From the NCBI GenBank assembly GCA_021819345.1, contig JAKARG010000074.1:1-10521 (forward strand): DNA of 10,521 bases. The letters run 5' to 3'. Under the pieces are notes generated by a model. That model saw only the letters and a program-made list of their open reading frames with translations, did not search any database and was not told the DNA's origin. The stretch comes from Actinomycetes bacterium. Lineage in GTDB: Bacteria; Actinomycetota; Acidimicrobiia; Acidimicrobiales; Palsa-688. This document shows positions 1 through 7,759 of the stretch, in pieces (the first letter of the stretch is position 1; each line of letters starts with the position of its first letter). Position numbers and translations under genes: made by a program.

Positions 1-2
1 CT

Positions 3-167
3 GAGAACACCGGCGAGCTCACCGAACGAGAGATCGAGGAGGTCGCCGAGGCCCTCGCCGGCCGGGCCGAGCTGTCAGTGAACGGCCCCACCGAGGATGA
101 GATCACTCAAGCGGTTGAGGACGGCATCGAGACCCTTCGTCGAATGCGAGGACATGGTCGCCGATGA
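3..167 (+). CDS. qatB: C-terminal end of a QatB-like protein (partial, runs off the left edge)
   Basis: Frame 3 is open from the window edge to a TGA at 165-167 and encodes 54 residues. They begin ENTGELTEREIEEVAEALAG and end IETLRRMRGHGRR: a charged, probably helical tail with a basic end. The stop overlaps the ATG of the next gene (ATGA, 164-167), as expected for co-translated partners. The naming rests on position: in Qat systems the order is qatA (ATPase), qatB (unknown function), qatC, qatD, and the two genes that follow are clear qatC and qatD. The fragment has no diagnostic motif. It could be another small accessory gene, but the tight coupling to qatC makes qatB the best choice. The role of QatB is not established. 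It may be a partner or substrate of QatC, which is inference. Confidence 0.65.
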   Translation, partial: ENTGELTEREIEEVAEALAGRAELSVNGPTEDEITQAVEDGIETLRRMRGHGRR

Positions 168-1456
168 CCGCCTACCGTTTGCGCCTCAGCCTGCCAGAGC
201 AGATCCCGCCTCGCCTTGCCCGTACGACCTTCTATTGGACCGCGCAGGGCCGATCCTCCTTCGGGTCGACTTATGGGCCGCGGCTAGGGGGCCTTGGCCC
301 GGCACCCCAGCCCAACGTCGACTTCGTGCGCATCGCCACCGCCGTATTCGCCGCCGACCGCACCGAAGCACGCCAGTTCGGGGGTTCCAACTGGAACCAG
401 CGAGATATCGAGCTCACCGTCCCCGTCAGCAAGGTCGACCGTTGGGAGCCGCTCACTGACCAGTTGGCCACCCTGTTTGGCTTCCTCACTGGTGACCAAT
501 GGCACTTTCGCTTTGTTGCTGCCCGATCGGCTCGGGAAACCGTCGTCTCCGCCCTGCCTCCTCCCCAGCGAGTGGTGCTGCTGAGCGGTGGCGCCGACTC
601 AGCGATCGGCGCGCTCCTATCCCGGTCGCAGCTCCAGGGCACAGAGTCCCACACCCTTGTCTCCCACGTCGGGCTGACCAGCATGGCGCCCATACAACGA
701 CGTGTCGCTAGCCAAGTCGAGGCGCTGATGCCCGGACCCGGACAGCGGCACATCCAGGTCACTTTCGGGCGCCGCCAGAAGCAGCCCAACGGAACCTCAT
801 TCGGGCGGGGCGAACCCTCCAGCCGCTCACGCTCCGCACTGTTCCTCGCCTTCGGATTGGCGGTAGCAGGCATTGACGGCGTGCCGCTCTGGATACCCGA
901 GAACGGGTTCGCCTCCCTCAACCCACCACTCGGACCAGAACGACGTGGCAGCCTCTCCACCCGCACCACCCATCCAGCGTTTCTGCAGGGGTTGTCTGAC
1001 ATCCTCCGGCAAGCCGGAGCCCACTCAGACATTACGAATCCGCTCGCCGACATGACGAAGGGGCAGATGTTCACCATGGCCGCTGGCCTCACGGATCCCA
1101 CAGCGGCCAGCATCCTGCTCAGCTCCACGCACTCGTGCGGACTCACCGGTCAACGCACGTTCCACGTCTCGACCAGCCAGCAGTGCGGCGTCTGCTTCGG
1201 CTGCGTGATCCGGCGGGCCTCATTCCGCGCATCCGGGATCTCGGACCAAAGCTCCTACGTCGATCCGAGCGGGGATCCGGGCCTGCCCGGCTGGCTGGCG
1301 AAGAAGTCGGTAGAGCCATCGGTACGGGATTTCGTCCGACGAGGCATCCGTGCTGCCGATATCGCCGCCCTAAGCCTGCCGCCGGGATATCCGGCCCGGA
1401 AAGCCCTGCGCCTGTGCCAGGAAGCTCAAACCGAGCTGGCGAGCTTATTCCCATGA
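164..1456 (+). CDS. qatC: QatC: QueC-like PP-loop ATPase of the Qat anti-phage system
   Basis: The product is 430 residues. A family-specific, probably beta-rich N-terminal region (about 1-130) precedes a PP-loop nucleotide-binding motif, VVLLSGGADSAIGAL, with SGGADS at 141-146. This is the ATP pyrophosphatase signature of QueC (7-cyano-7-deazaguanine synthase). Further conserved-looking stretches are EPSSRSRSALFLAF at 217-230 and WIPENGFASLNPP at 243-255. A cysteine cluster at C325, C341, C344 and C347 (Cx15CxxCxxC) matches the zinc site of QueC, with a wider first gap than the usual Cx8. QueC uses ATP and ammonia to make preQ0. No other queuosine or preQ0 gene is present here, so a defence role is far more likely. 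QatC's true substrate is inferred, and may be a protein. The ATG overlaps the upstream stop, a GAGGA lies about 11 bases upstream, and the stop overlaps the qatD ATG. Confidence 0.87.
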   Translation: MTAYRLRLSLPEQIPPRLARTTFYWTAQGRSSFGSTYGPRLGGLGPAPQPNVDFVRIATAVFAADRTEARQFGGSNWNQRDIELTVPVSKVDRWEPLTDQLATLFGFLTGDQWHFRFVAARSARETVVSALPPPQRVVLLSGGADSAIGALLSRSQLQGTESHTLVSHVGLTSMAPIQRRVASQVEALMPGPGQRHIQVTFGRRQKQPNGTSFGRGEPSSRSRSALFLAFGLAVAGIDGVPLWIPENGFASLNPPLGPERRGSLSTRTTHPAFLQGLSDILRQAGAHSDITNPLADMTKGQMFTMAAGLTDPTAASILLSSTHSCGLTGQRTFHVSTSQQCGVCFGCVIRRASFRASGISDQSSYVDPSGDPGLPGWLAKKSVEPSVRDFVRRGIRAADIAALSLPPGYPARKALRLCQEAQTELASLFP

Positions 1457-2238
1457 GCGAGCTGCCTCCTCTCGACCTACACGCCCACGTCGATCCTGCC
1501 ATTAGCAGCGAGGAGCTCGAGCTATTGGGCGCTGTCGTGTTCGCCGTCACCCGTTCCCTCTCGGAAGGGCAGCAGGCACTCAAGCGGCGAGACAGAGCCA
1601 CGATCTGGGGTGTCGGATGTCACCCCGGTGTTGTCAAGGCCCAGCAATCCTTTCGCCCCGAGACGTTTGCCGAACTCCTCGAGCAGACGCCGTTCGTTGG
1701 GGAGCTGGGACTTGACGGAAACTCCCGGGTGCCGTTGTCGGTCCAGATGGCGACGCTTCGGGAGGCGCTCCAAATTCTCACGACTAACCCCCGGATCGTC
1801 AGTCTGCACAGCCATGCCGCGACGAAGGAACTCCTTGAGTTGCTGGAAGCCACTCCGATTCGTGGTATCGTGCTTCACTGGTGGCTCGGCGACCCGCTCC
1901 AAACGAAGCGAGCTATCAACCTTGGTTGCTACTTCTCGGTCAACGCCGCGTTGGTTCGACATCCCGACCGTCTCGAACGGATTCCGATCGATCGTCTGCT
2001 AACTGAGACTGACCACCCCTTTGGTGATCACCGAGGTCAGCCCCCGCACCGTCCAGGCCGAGTTGAGGACGTCGAGGCAGCGATCGGCCGTCTGCAAGGG
2101 AGTTCTCCCAGAGAGACGCGCATACGACTGTGGCAGAACCTTGGCGGCCTCGTACGGGAGGTGGGTTGTTCGACTCTGCTCCCTCGTACGGTTCGCTCGC
2201 GACTCGCCTCAGTCATGCCATCCTCCGGCGCGACGTGA
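1453..2238 (+). CDS. qatD: QatD: TatD-family metal-dependent DNase of the Qat system
   Basis: The product is 261 residues, the normal TatD length, and has all TatD metal-binding elements in order. DLHAHVD carries the HxH pair (H10, H12). GCHPG is at 55-59. GELGLD carries the bridging glutamate (E84). SLHSHAA (H119) and VLHWW (H142) supply further histidines, and LLTETDHPF carries the late aspartate (D187). The active site therefore looks intact. TatD enzymes are TIM-barrel, two-metal nucleases with exonuclease or endonuclease activity. In Qat the fourth gene is a TatD homologue, presumed to be a nuclease effector. The frame is open upstream to 1135, but the ATG at 1453 overlaps the qatC stop (ATGA) and puts the HxH motif at residue 10 as expected, so the longer form is rejected. 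The gene ends 98 bases before the converging jetD end. Confidence 0.88.
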   Translation: MSELPPLDLHAHVDPAISSEELELLGAVVFAVTRSLSEGQQALKRRDRATIWGVGCHPGVVKAQQSFRPETFAELLEQTPFVGELGLDGNSRVPLSVQMATLREALQILTTNPRIVSLHSHAATKELLELLEATPIRGIVLHWWLGDPLQTKRAINLGCYFSVNAALVRHPDRLERIPIDRLLTETDHPFGDHRGQPPHRPGRVEDVEAAIGRLQGSSPRETRIRLWQNLGGLVREVGCSTLLPRTVRSRLASVMPSSGAT

Positions 2239-2301
2239 CGCGCTCACGCTTTGGGATTGGAGACACCGCTCAACGATGATGAACACCCCAAACGGACGGG
2301 T

Positions 2302-2317
2302 CTCCCAGGCCGGGGAG
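2302..2317. terminator. Weak hairpin between the converging qat and jet operons
   Basis: CTCCC at 2302-2306 can pair with GGGAG at 2313-2317 around a 6-base loop. It sits in the 98-base gap between the qatD stop (2238) and the jetD stop (2337), where a bidirectional terminator would be expected. There is no T-run on either strand and the stem is only 5 bp, so this is a weak candidate. The only other pairing I found in the gap is TTTGGG (2250-2255) with CCCAAA (2287-2292) around a 31-base loop, which is not terminator-like. Confidence 0.2.
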
Positions 2318-2336
2318 TCAGTAGGTGCAGTCCGGG

Positions 2337-3389
2337 TTACACCTTGAGCCATGACTCGTCGTGGCTCAAGACGGCGACGTTCACCCACTCCTGAGCGAGA
2401 CGATGACCGGAAGCGAACAGTGCATCGACTTGAGGCTGCAGCTCACCAAGCCATGTGGTCCTCACCGCCGGCAGCGATGCCGGCTGGGGAGTGCCATGAG
2501 CAAGTAAGAGGCGGTAGAGGCCAAGATGCGGTTCGACAGCGGGTAGGTGGGTCGCTATCGCCCGGGCCGATGCTCGGGCGGGGATGGCGGCACCTTCGCT
2601 GTCAAGGTCGCCGAAGTAGCGAACCCTTTCGGGTACGGGATCGAGGTCGGCGACATAAGTAACCGACGCTTCGAACGCGTTGCCGGCGCCGTAGGCGACA
2701 AACCGAAATGGGCACGATGTGCCGGCTGCGACGTGGTGCTCCAAGGCGAGGCACACTGAGTCGAACGTGTTGTGGTTCTCGATCACGAGCAGGTCGCTTC
2801 CCACCGCGCCGCTCACTGCTCGCCACACGAACGGGGGGTGCACCACGTAGGCGCAGAGCAGGTCGAGGGTCAACTTGCCCTTGGCGAAGAGCGGAGTGGT
2901 GAAGAGCTCGTCCAGGCGCTTCTCGTTTCCGAAGATCTCGAGCGACCGCTCGCGGTGGGGCAGCGGCTCGGGAGGCTGTGGATGGCGGGCCAGCCAGGCG
3001 TTTACAGCCATGAGGGCTTCGCGCTGGCTGGCCGTAACCCGTTCGCTGGCCGCCCATGACAGGGCCGGTACCCATGGGTATCGCAGGCGGTCGCTGACCG
3101 CGCTCGAGGGGACCCGCTCGACGCTCCGGCGTACGAAGCGGGGCAGAGGAGGATGTCCAGTGCGGTCCCAGCTTCCCCGTCCCTTGGGAACGCTCAGCAG
3201 CCCGGAGGTCTCGAGCTCACTCAGGGCGTCGACGAGTAGCTGGCGTTTCGCTGGTTCCCGGGCGACATCGGGCGAGCTCTGGGCGAACAGTTTCCATAGC
3301 CGGTCGATACGAACGGTGACGGCCCGTTCACCCGCGAGTGCCTCGCCAAGACGCTGAGCCCGGCCGGATAGCTCGCTGGAGACGGTCAC
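2337..3389 (-). CDS. jetD: JetD: Toprim-domain nuclease subunit of a Wadjet-family system (DUF2220-like)
   Basis: The product is 350 residues. An N-terminal arm of winged-helix type (about 1-110) contains LWKLFAQSSP and LVDALSELETSGLL. The segment RSLEIFGNEKRLDELF at 148-163 resembles the RS(L/I)EIFGDEK block of JetD proteins. A Toprim-like C-terminal half follows, with LLVIENHNTFDS (E204, N205), YFGDLDSEG (D261, D263) and a late acidic residue in LAQEWV (E334). These are the metal-binding positions expected of the topoisomerase VI-like fold. In characterised Wadjet systems JetD is the nuclease that cleaves circular DNA after the JetABC motor has extruded it. The start is GTG at 3389, and its GTGA overlaps the jetC stop, so translation is coupled. 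At 350 residues it is a little shorter than many JetD proteins. It is the last gene of the operon. Confidence 0.86.
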   Translation of the reverse strand: MTVSSELSGRAQRLGEALAGERAVTVRIDRLWKLFAQSSPDVAREPAKRQLLVDALSELETSGLLSVPKGRGSWDRTGHPPLPRFVRRSVERVPSSAVSDRLRYPWVPALSWAASERVTASQREALMAVNAWLARHPQPPEPLPHRERSLEIFGNEKRLDELFTTPLFAKGKLTLDLLCAYVVHPPFVWRAVSGAVGSDLLVIENHNTFDSVCLALEHHVAAGTSCPFRFVAYGAGNAFEASVTYVADLDPVPERVRYFGDLDSEGAAIPARASARAIATHLPAVEPHLGLYRLLLAHGTPQPASLPAVRTTWLGELQPQVDALFASGHRLAQEWVNVAVLSHDESWLKV

Positions 3390-6300
3390 GGTGGCGGTAC
3401 GACGGCGAGCCGGGTGGCCGACACGTACCCGGCGGTGTCGGTTGGCGCCCGACCGCCGGCCAGGCGCTCGGCGATGCCGTCGTCGACGACGATGTAGTTC
3501 AGGTGGCGGCGAAGGTCGGCGTCGTTGCGGAGCCGGGCGATGGTCTCGAAGCTGGCCTGCACTTCTGGATCGGAGATGCCGGTCGTGTACACCAGCTGGA
3601 CGCCGCGGCGTTCGGCGACTGCGATCTGTAGGTCGAGGAGGTAGTCGGCGTTGGCCTTGCCGATGGGGTTGTCGAGGAATAGCACTCCGGGGTCCGCCGG
3701 CCGCTCTTGTCCGCGCACGTGGGCTCGCAGCGAAGCCATCGTGCAGTAGAGAAGGACGGCAGCGGTCAGCCGTTGTCCTCCCGAGAACTCGCTTGACAGT
3801 CGGTCTACGCCAACCGTCGCGTCGAACATGGCGGCGTTCGGTTTCATGATCGACACCGTGAATGCACGCTCGCCATCCGCGGTGCGCCGGACGACAGCGG
3901 CCCGGACGGCGTCGAGGACGATAGTGGTGGGGTCGCGCCGGTCGATGTGGACGGCGGCGTCGATGGCTACGCCCATCCGGGCGGCGAGCGTCGCGTCGTC
4001 GGGGCTTTGGAATCCGATGGTGAGGAACGGCTTGCTCGACCAGTCGCCGAGACCATCGGGGATGGTCGACATTCTCTGCGCCAGCTTCAAGAGCTTGAGG
4101 CGTTGCTCAACGAGGGTTGACAGCCGTTCAACGAGTCCCTCCCGGTGCTTGTGAACCTCTGCCAGTTCGGCGTCGATAGATGCCCGTATGGCGTCAAGTC
4201 CGTTGGCAAGCTCAGAGGCTCGTGGCGCCAAGGCGTTTCCCGGTTCCTCGGCGAGGGCGAGCTGGTGGCCGCCGATGCCCGAGTAGTTGCGGCCGACGGC
4301 CCGCACCTGATCCAGGGCGGCATTGCGGGCGTCGCCGGCCGATTGCTCCGCCGCAACAGTCTGTCGGTAGGAGGCGACCTGGTCGTCGACGAGCCGTTCG
4401 GCCTCATCGAGGCTGCCGTCGAAGGGGGTGACCCCGGCGGTGTCGATCGGTTCGTCGTCTACCGCGAGGGTTCGCTGATGGGCAGCGAGGACTTGTGCCC
4501 TGGAGTTGGCGGCATCGGCCGCTCGGCCAGAACTGGTCGCCCGTGCGTGGCGTTCGCGTGCCTGCTCAGCCACCTTGCGTTGTTCTTCGCCGACTTGGCG
4601 GGCCAGGTCTGCGGCGTGAGAGCGGTCGATCGGCTCGAGCTCGGCGGGAAGGTCGGTCCAACGCAGCCGGCCGGGGCGTTGGCGCTTCTCGAGCTCGGAT
4701 TCGGCCACTTTGACGTCGCCAGCGGCGTCGGTGGCGAGGGCATCTAACCGAGCTGCTTCGGCGGCGGTCCGCCGTTGGGCTTCACGGCGGGCTCCGCTGT
4801 CGCCGGCGGCCGGGTCGGCGGTCAGTCTTCGGGCTTGGTCGACGACGGCGGGCGGTTCCCTCTTCAAGCGACTGGCGGCGTCGGCTTCGCGGGCCTCGGC
4901 GACGGACAATTCGTTGGCCAGGGCTTTGCCGGACGATTCGGTCTCCAGGCGATGGGCGGCGGCCTGGTAGGCGTGGCGCAGCACGGCCGTGGCGACAGCC
5001 GAGTCGGGTTCGGCGACAGACTCGACGACCGGGAGCGATCCTCGTTCCGTGCTGTGGGAGGCAGCGATACGGCGTCGCTCGGCGGCCTGGTCCCGAGCAG
5101 AGTCCCCGGCTACTCGGGCGCCGTCGGCCACTCTGGCCTCCTCGGTGGCGGTGACGTCGAGGGCTTGCGCTCGGGTTCGCCACTCGGCCGCTTCCGCCCG
5201 CCACCCAGCCGCCTGTCGGTCGCGCTTTGACTGCTCCTCGCAGTGGCCAGCATTGGCAGTCGCAGTGCGCACCAGCTCGGCAAGAGAAGCGGCGATGCCT
5301 TCCAGCGTCGAGTCCTCCTCCTTGAGGGTGGCGGACTCGACGACGATTTGGTCCCTGCGGGTAGTCGCATCTTGGAGGCGGGCACGCAGACGGACGGCCG
5401 TGGCTGCGAGGGAGTCCAGATGGCCGGCCGGACACTGGCCGAACAGCTGGCGGAGCCGTTCCGCCAAGGAACGATCGGCGGCCGCCTGAGCTTCGAGACG
5501 ATCCTTGGTGTTGCCGGCGGCGGTCAGCCGGGCCTCTATGCGGACGCGTTCGTCGGCGGCCCATCGTTCGTCATAGAGACCCCGGTTGACGGGAGCGGCC
5601 CAGACAACACCTTCGGCCGCACGGTCGATGTCGCCGCCAGTTCCGAGGGCGACGATGCTGCGAAGGTCGAGACCCGCCGCGCATACTGCCTCCCGGGCGT
5701 CTCCGACCCGCTCGGGGTCGGTGACGACGATCCCCCCGGCCAGTGCGGGGTTGGCGGCAAGAAGGCGGGCCCGTTCGTCGGGGTCGTCCCGTTCGGCCAA
5801 CCAGCGCCACCCAGACGTCGCCGGGATCCGTCTGTCGGTGAGAACGTCCCATACCTTGGTGACGTCCTCGGATGGCGGCAGCAGACCGCCGTCGCCGAGC
5901 GCATCGAGCGCGAGCTGATCGGCGCGGGTGGCGACGGCGAGCTCCCGCAGCTCCGTCTCCGCCGCGATGATCGCCTCCCGGAGCGCTTGGTCCAGGTCTG
6001 AGCTCCGAGCCCAAAGATCGACGATCGCCTCCCCGATGACTGCGGCAAGGCGATCCTCGTCGGCCAAGGCCGTCGCCAGGTTGCCGAGCCGGCTGTGCTC
6101 GGCTTCGGCTTCGTGTAGCGCTGGCCTCGTCTCGATGATGGTCGCCGCATGTGCGTCGTCCTCGGCGGTCAGCTCTGCTAGTCGGTCTTTGATCTCGCCA
6201 CGGCGCCGGTTACGTTGCCCCAGATCGGTTTCGGCTTCGACCGCAGCGACGGTCCAGCGCTCTTCCCCGGCGGCGGCATCTTCGCCCTCGCTGAGGACCT

Positions 6301-7759
6301 GCTTGGCTACCAGCGCGGCGTGCGCCGCATCGGCGTCGGCGGCCCGCCCCTCGTTGGCTTTCGCATCGGCTCGGAGCTCGGATGCGTCAGCTTCGGCTTG
6401 ACGACGACGGTCGTCCGCAGCGGTACGCCGTGTCTCGGCCTCTGAGGCGGCGGCATCCAGCCGTTCAGCGTCGCGGGCGGCGGCCGACATCTCGGCGTCG
6501 AGGCGGGCCCCGAGCTCGGCGGCCGCCTGGTCGCGAGCGGCGCGCAACGGGGCGTCCTCACGGTCGGCTCGATCAAGTTCGTCCTGGAGCCGAATCCGGT
6601 CAGCCGCCGCGGTGAGCTCGTCGATGACGGTGTCGAGGACCTTCCAGGCCTGAGCGGTGGCTGTTGCCTTGCTGGCGTCCGCCTGTGCCTTCTGTAGGGC
6701 GGCGTTGGCGTCGGAGAGCATGAACACGGCTTCGCGCCGCCGCAGCTCCTGGCCTTGGGCGACGAGCTGACCGGCTCGGTCGTCGAGCTCTTTGGCGACG
6801 CTCTCGTCCGCTTCGGCGGCGAGACGAAGCCGCTCCGCCTCGCCGGTGGACCGGACGACCTCGGCGGCGAGCGTTGCCTGCAGGGCCCAGCGCTCCCGTC
6901 GAGCGGCGGCGGTGGCGGTCTCGGCGGCGACTACCAGTGCGTGCGCTTCGGCCAAAGGTCGTAGGGCGGCCACTGCGTCGAGGGCGAACGCCCGCTCGGC
7001 CTCCAGGCCTTCGCGACGGGCCAGCTGGGTAGCGAAGCTGCCCAGCGTGTCGCCGAAGCTGCGCATCTCAGCGGGGTCGGCAATGGAGCGAAGGAGCATG
7101 CGGACGAAGTCGTCGCCGGTACGGATGGATGAGAACAGCTCTTCGGCGTCGGACTCGTCGGCGTTCATGGCCCGCTGGTAGGCGAACAGCTCGGGGTCAA
7201 GCGGGGTGTGGTTGAGCAGCCACTCCCGCCATCGTTCCGGCCTGTCCTGATCGGCCAGTTCGAGTGCAGGAGACGCGTGCCAGGCGTCGATGAGCCGGTC
7301 CCGAAACGCGGCGCGTGACGGCCGGCGGCCGCCGACACGGGTCGGGAGCAGCTCAAGGTCGAGAACTCCCGGGATCGGCCGGAACGAGTACCACCATTGG
7401 CGCAGATTTGATTGGTCGGCAGAACGGGTCCGGTTGCGCCACTCGAGCACGGTCCCAGTGATGAGGAGCGCCTCGCCGCCCTGTCCATCGTCGACACCCC
7501 ATTCGAGCGCGACGTGGCCGGTGTCGTCGCTGAGGACGAAGTCACCCAGCTTCGCGCCACCGAGCGTGTACCGCCGCCCCGGGAGGACTGCGGAGAACAC
7601 CAGTTTCAGCAGGACGCTCTTGCCTCCGCCGTTCTCCAGGTGGACGAGCGCGACTCTGGCTCCGTGGCCCGTCCGGTCGGTGAGGTCGATGGTGATCGGG
7701 TCGAACCGGGCGCCGGTCGGGCCTATCCCGTCGAGGCGGATCTTACGGAGGCGGGTCAT
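3386..7759 (-). CDS. jetC: JetC: SMC/MukB-like coiled-coil ATPase of a Wadjet-family system
   Basis: This 1457-residue protein is the motor of the complex. The N-terminal head has a Walker A-like loop in LVHLENGGGKSVLLKLVF (K47, S48), followed by an alpha/beta region with QWWYSFRP at 121-128. Long alanine- and charge-rich coiled-coil arms run from about 250 to 615 and from about 735 to 1240. Between them is a globular domain at about 620-735 with PATSGWRWLAE and GGIVVTDPER, in the hinge position. The C-terminal head has the ABC signature SSEFSGGQR (1322-1330) and a Walker B in VLFLDNP (D1363). N1364 occupies the usual catalytic glutamate position, and the first Walker A glycine is replaced by Leu. 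In Wadjet, JetC with JetA and JetB extrudes DNA loops. The ATG overlaps the jetB stop (ATGA), with a GGGAGGG just upstream. The closest alternative is another MksB/MukB-like condensin, but the gene order favours JetC. Confidence 0.86.
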   Translation of the reverse strand: MTRLRKIRLDGIGPTGARFDPITIDLTDRTGHGARVALVHLENGGGKSVLLKLVFSAVLPGRRYTLGGAKLGDFVLSDDTGHVALEWGVDDGQGGEALLITGTVLEWRNRTRSADQSNLRQWWYSFRPIPGVLDLELLPTRVGGRRPSRAAFRDRLIDAWHASPALELADQDRPERWREWLLNHTPLDPELFAYQRAMNADESDAEELFSSIRTGDDFVRMLLRSIADPAEMRSFGDTLGSFATQLARREGLEAERAFALDAVAALRPLAEAHALVVAAETATAAARRERWALQATLAAEVVRSTGEAERLRLAAEADESVAKELDDRAGQLVAQGQELRRREAVFMLSDANAALQKAQADASKATATAQAWKVLDTVIDELTAAADRIRLQDELDRADREDAPLRAARDQAAAELGARLDAEMSAAARDAERLDAAASEAETRRTAADDRRRQAEADASELRADAKANEGRAADADAAHAALVAKQVLSEGEDAAAGEERWTVAAVEAETDLGQRNRRRGEIKDRLAELTAEDDAHAATIIETRPALHEAEAEHSRLGNLATALADEDRLAAVIGEAIVDLWARSSDLDQALREAIIAAETELRELAVATRADQLALDALGDGGLLPPSEDVTKVWDVLTDRRIPATSGWRWLAERDDPDERARLLAANPALAGGIVVTDPERVGDAREAVCAAGLDLRSIVALGTGGDIDRAAEGVVWAAPVNRGLYDERWAADERVRIEARLTAAGNTKDRLEAQAAADRSLAERLRQLFGQCPAGHLDSLAATAVRLRARLQDATTRRDQIVVESATLKEEDSTLEGIAASLAELVRTATANAGHCEEQSKRDRQAAGWRAEAAEWRTRAQALDVTATEEARVADGARVAGDSARDQAAERRRIAASHSTERGSLPVVESVAEPDSAVATAVLRHAYQAAAHRLETESSGKALANELSVAEAREADAASRLKREPPAVVDQARRLTADPAAGDSGARREAQRRTAAEAARLDALATDAAGDVKVAESELEKRQRPGRLRWTDLPAELEPIDRSHAADLARQVGEEQRKVAEQARERHARATSSGRAADAANSRAQVLAAHQRTLAVDDEPIDTAGVTPFDGSLDEAERLVDDQVASYRQTVAAEQSAGDARNAALDQVRAVGRNYSGIGGHQLALAEEPGNALAPRASELANGLDAIRASIDAELAEVHKHREGLVERLSTLVEQRLKLLKLAQRMSTIPDGLGDWSSKPFLTIGFQSPDDATLAARMGVAIDAAVHIDRRDPTTIVLDAVRAAVVRRTADGERAFTVSIMKPNAAMFDATVGVDRLSSEFSGGQRLTAAVLLYCTMASLRAHVRGQERPADPGVLFLDNPIGKANADYLLDLQIAVAERRGVQLVYTTGISDPEVQASFETIARLRNDADLRRHLNYIVVDDGIAERLAGGRAPTDTAGYVSATRLAVVPPP

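Noticed and set aside
271..1146. A 291-codon open frame antisense to qatC
   Set aside because: Antisense open frames are common opposite GC-rich genes. It has no recognisable domain, and qatC on the other strand has clear catalytic motifs and overlaps both neighbours.
1135..1452. Longer N-terminus for qatD
   Set aside because: The extension lies wholly inside qatC, including its zinc-knuckle codons, and is arginine- and proline-rich. The ATG at 1453 gives a normal TatD length.
2023..2032. Palindrome GGTGATCACC
   Set aside because: It lies within qatD just after the codons of the TETDHPF metal motif and is explained by coding. A single 10-base palindrome inside a gene is not evidence of a site.
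5243..6001. A 252-codon plus-strand open frame inside jetC, with a similar 260-codon minus-strand frame at 4782-5564
   Set aside because: Both are off-frame readings of the jetC coding sequence in very GC-rich DNA. jetC is continuous here with coherent coiled-coil and domain structure.
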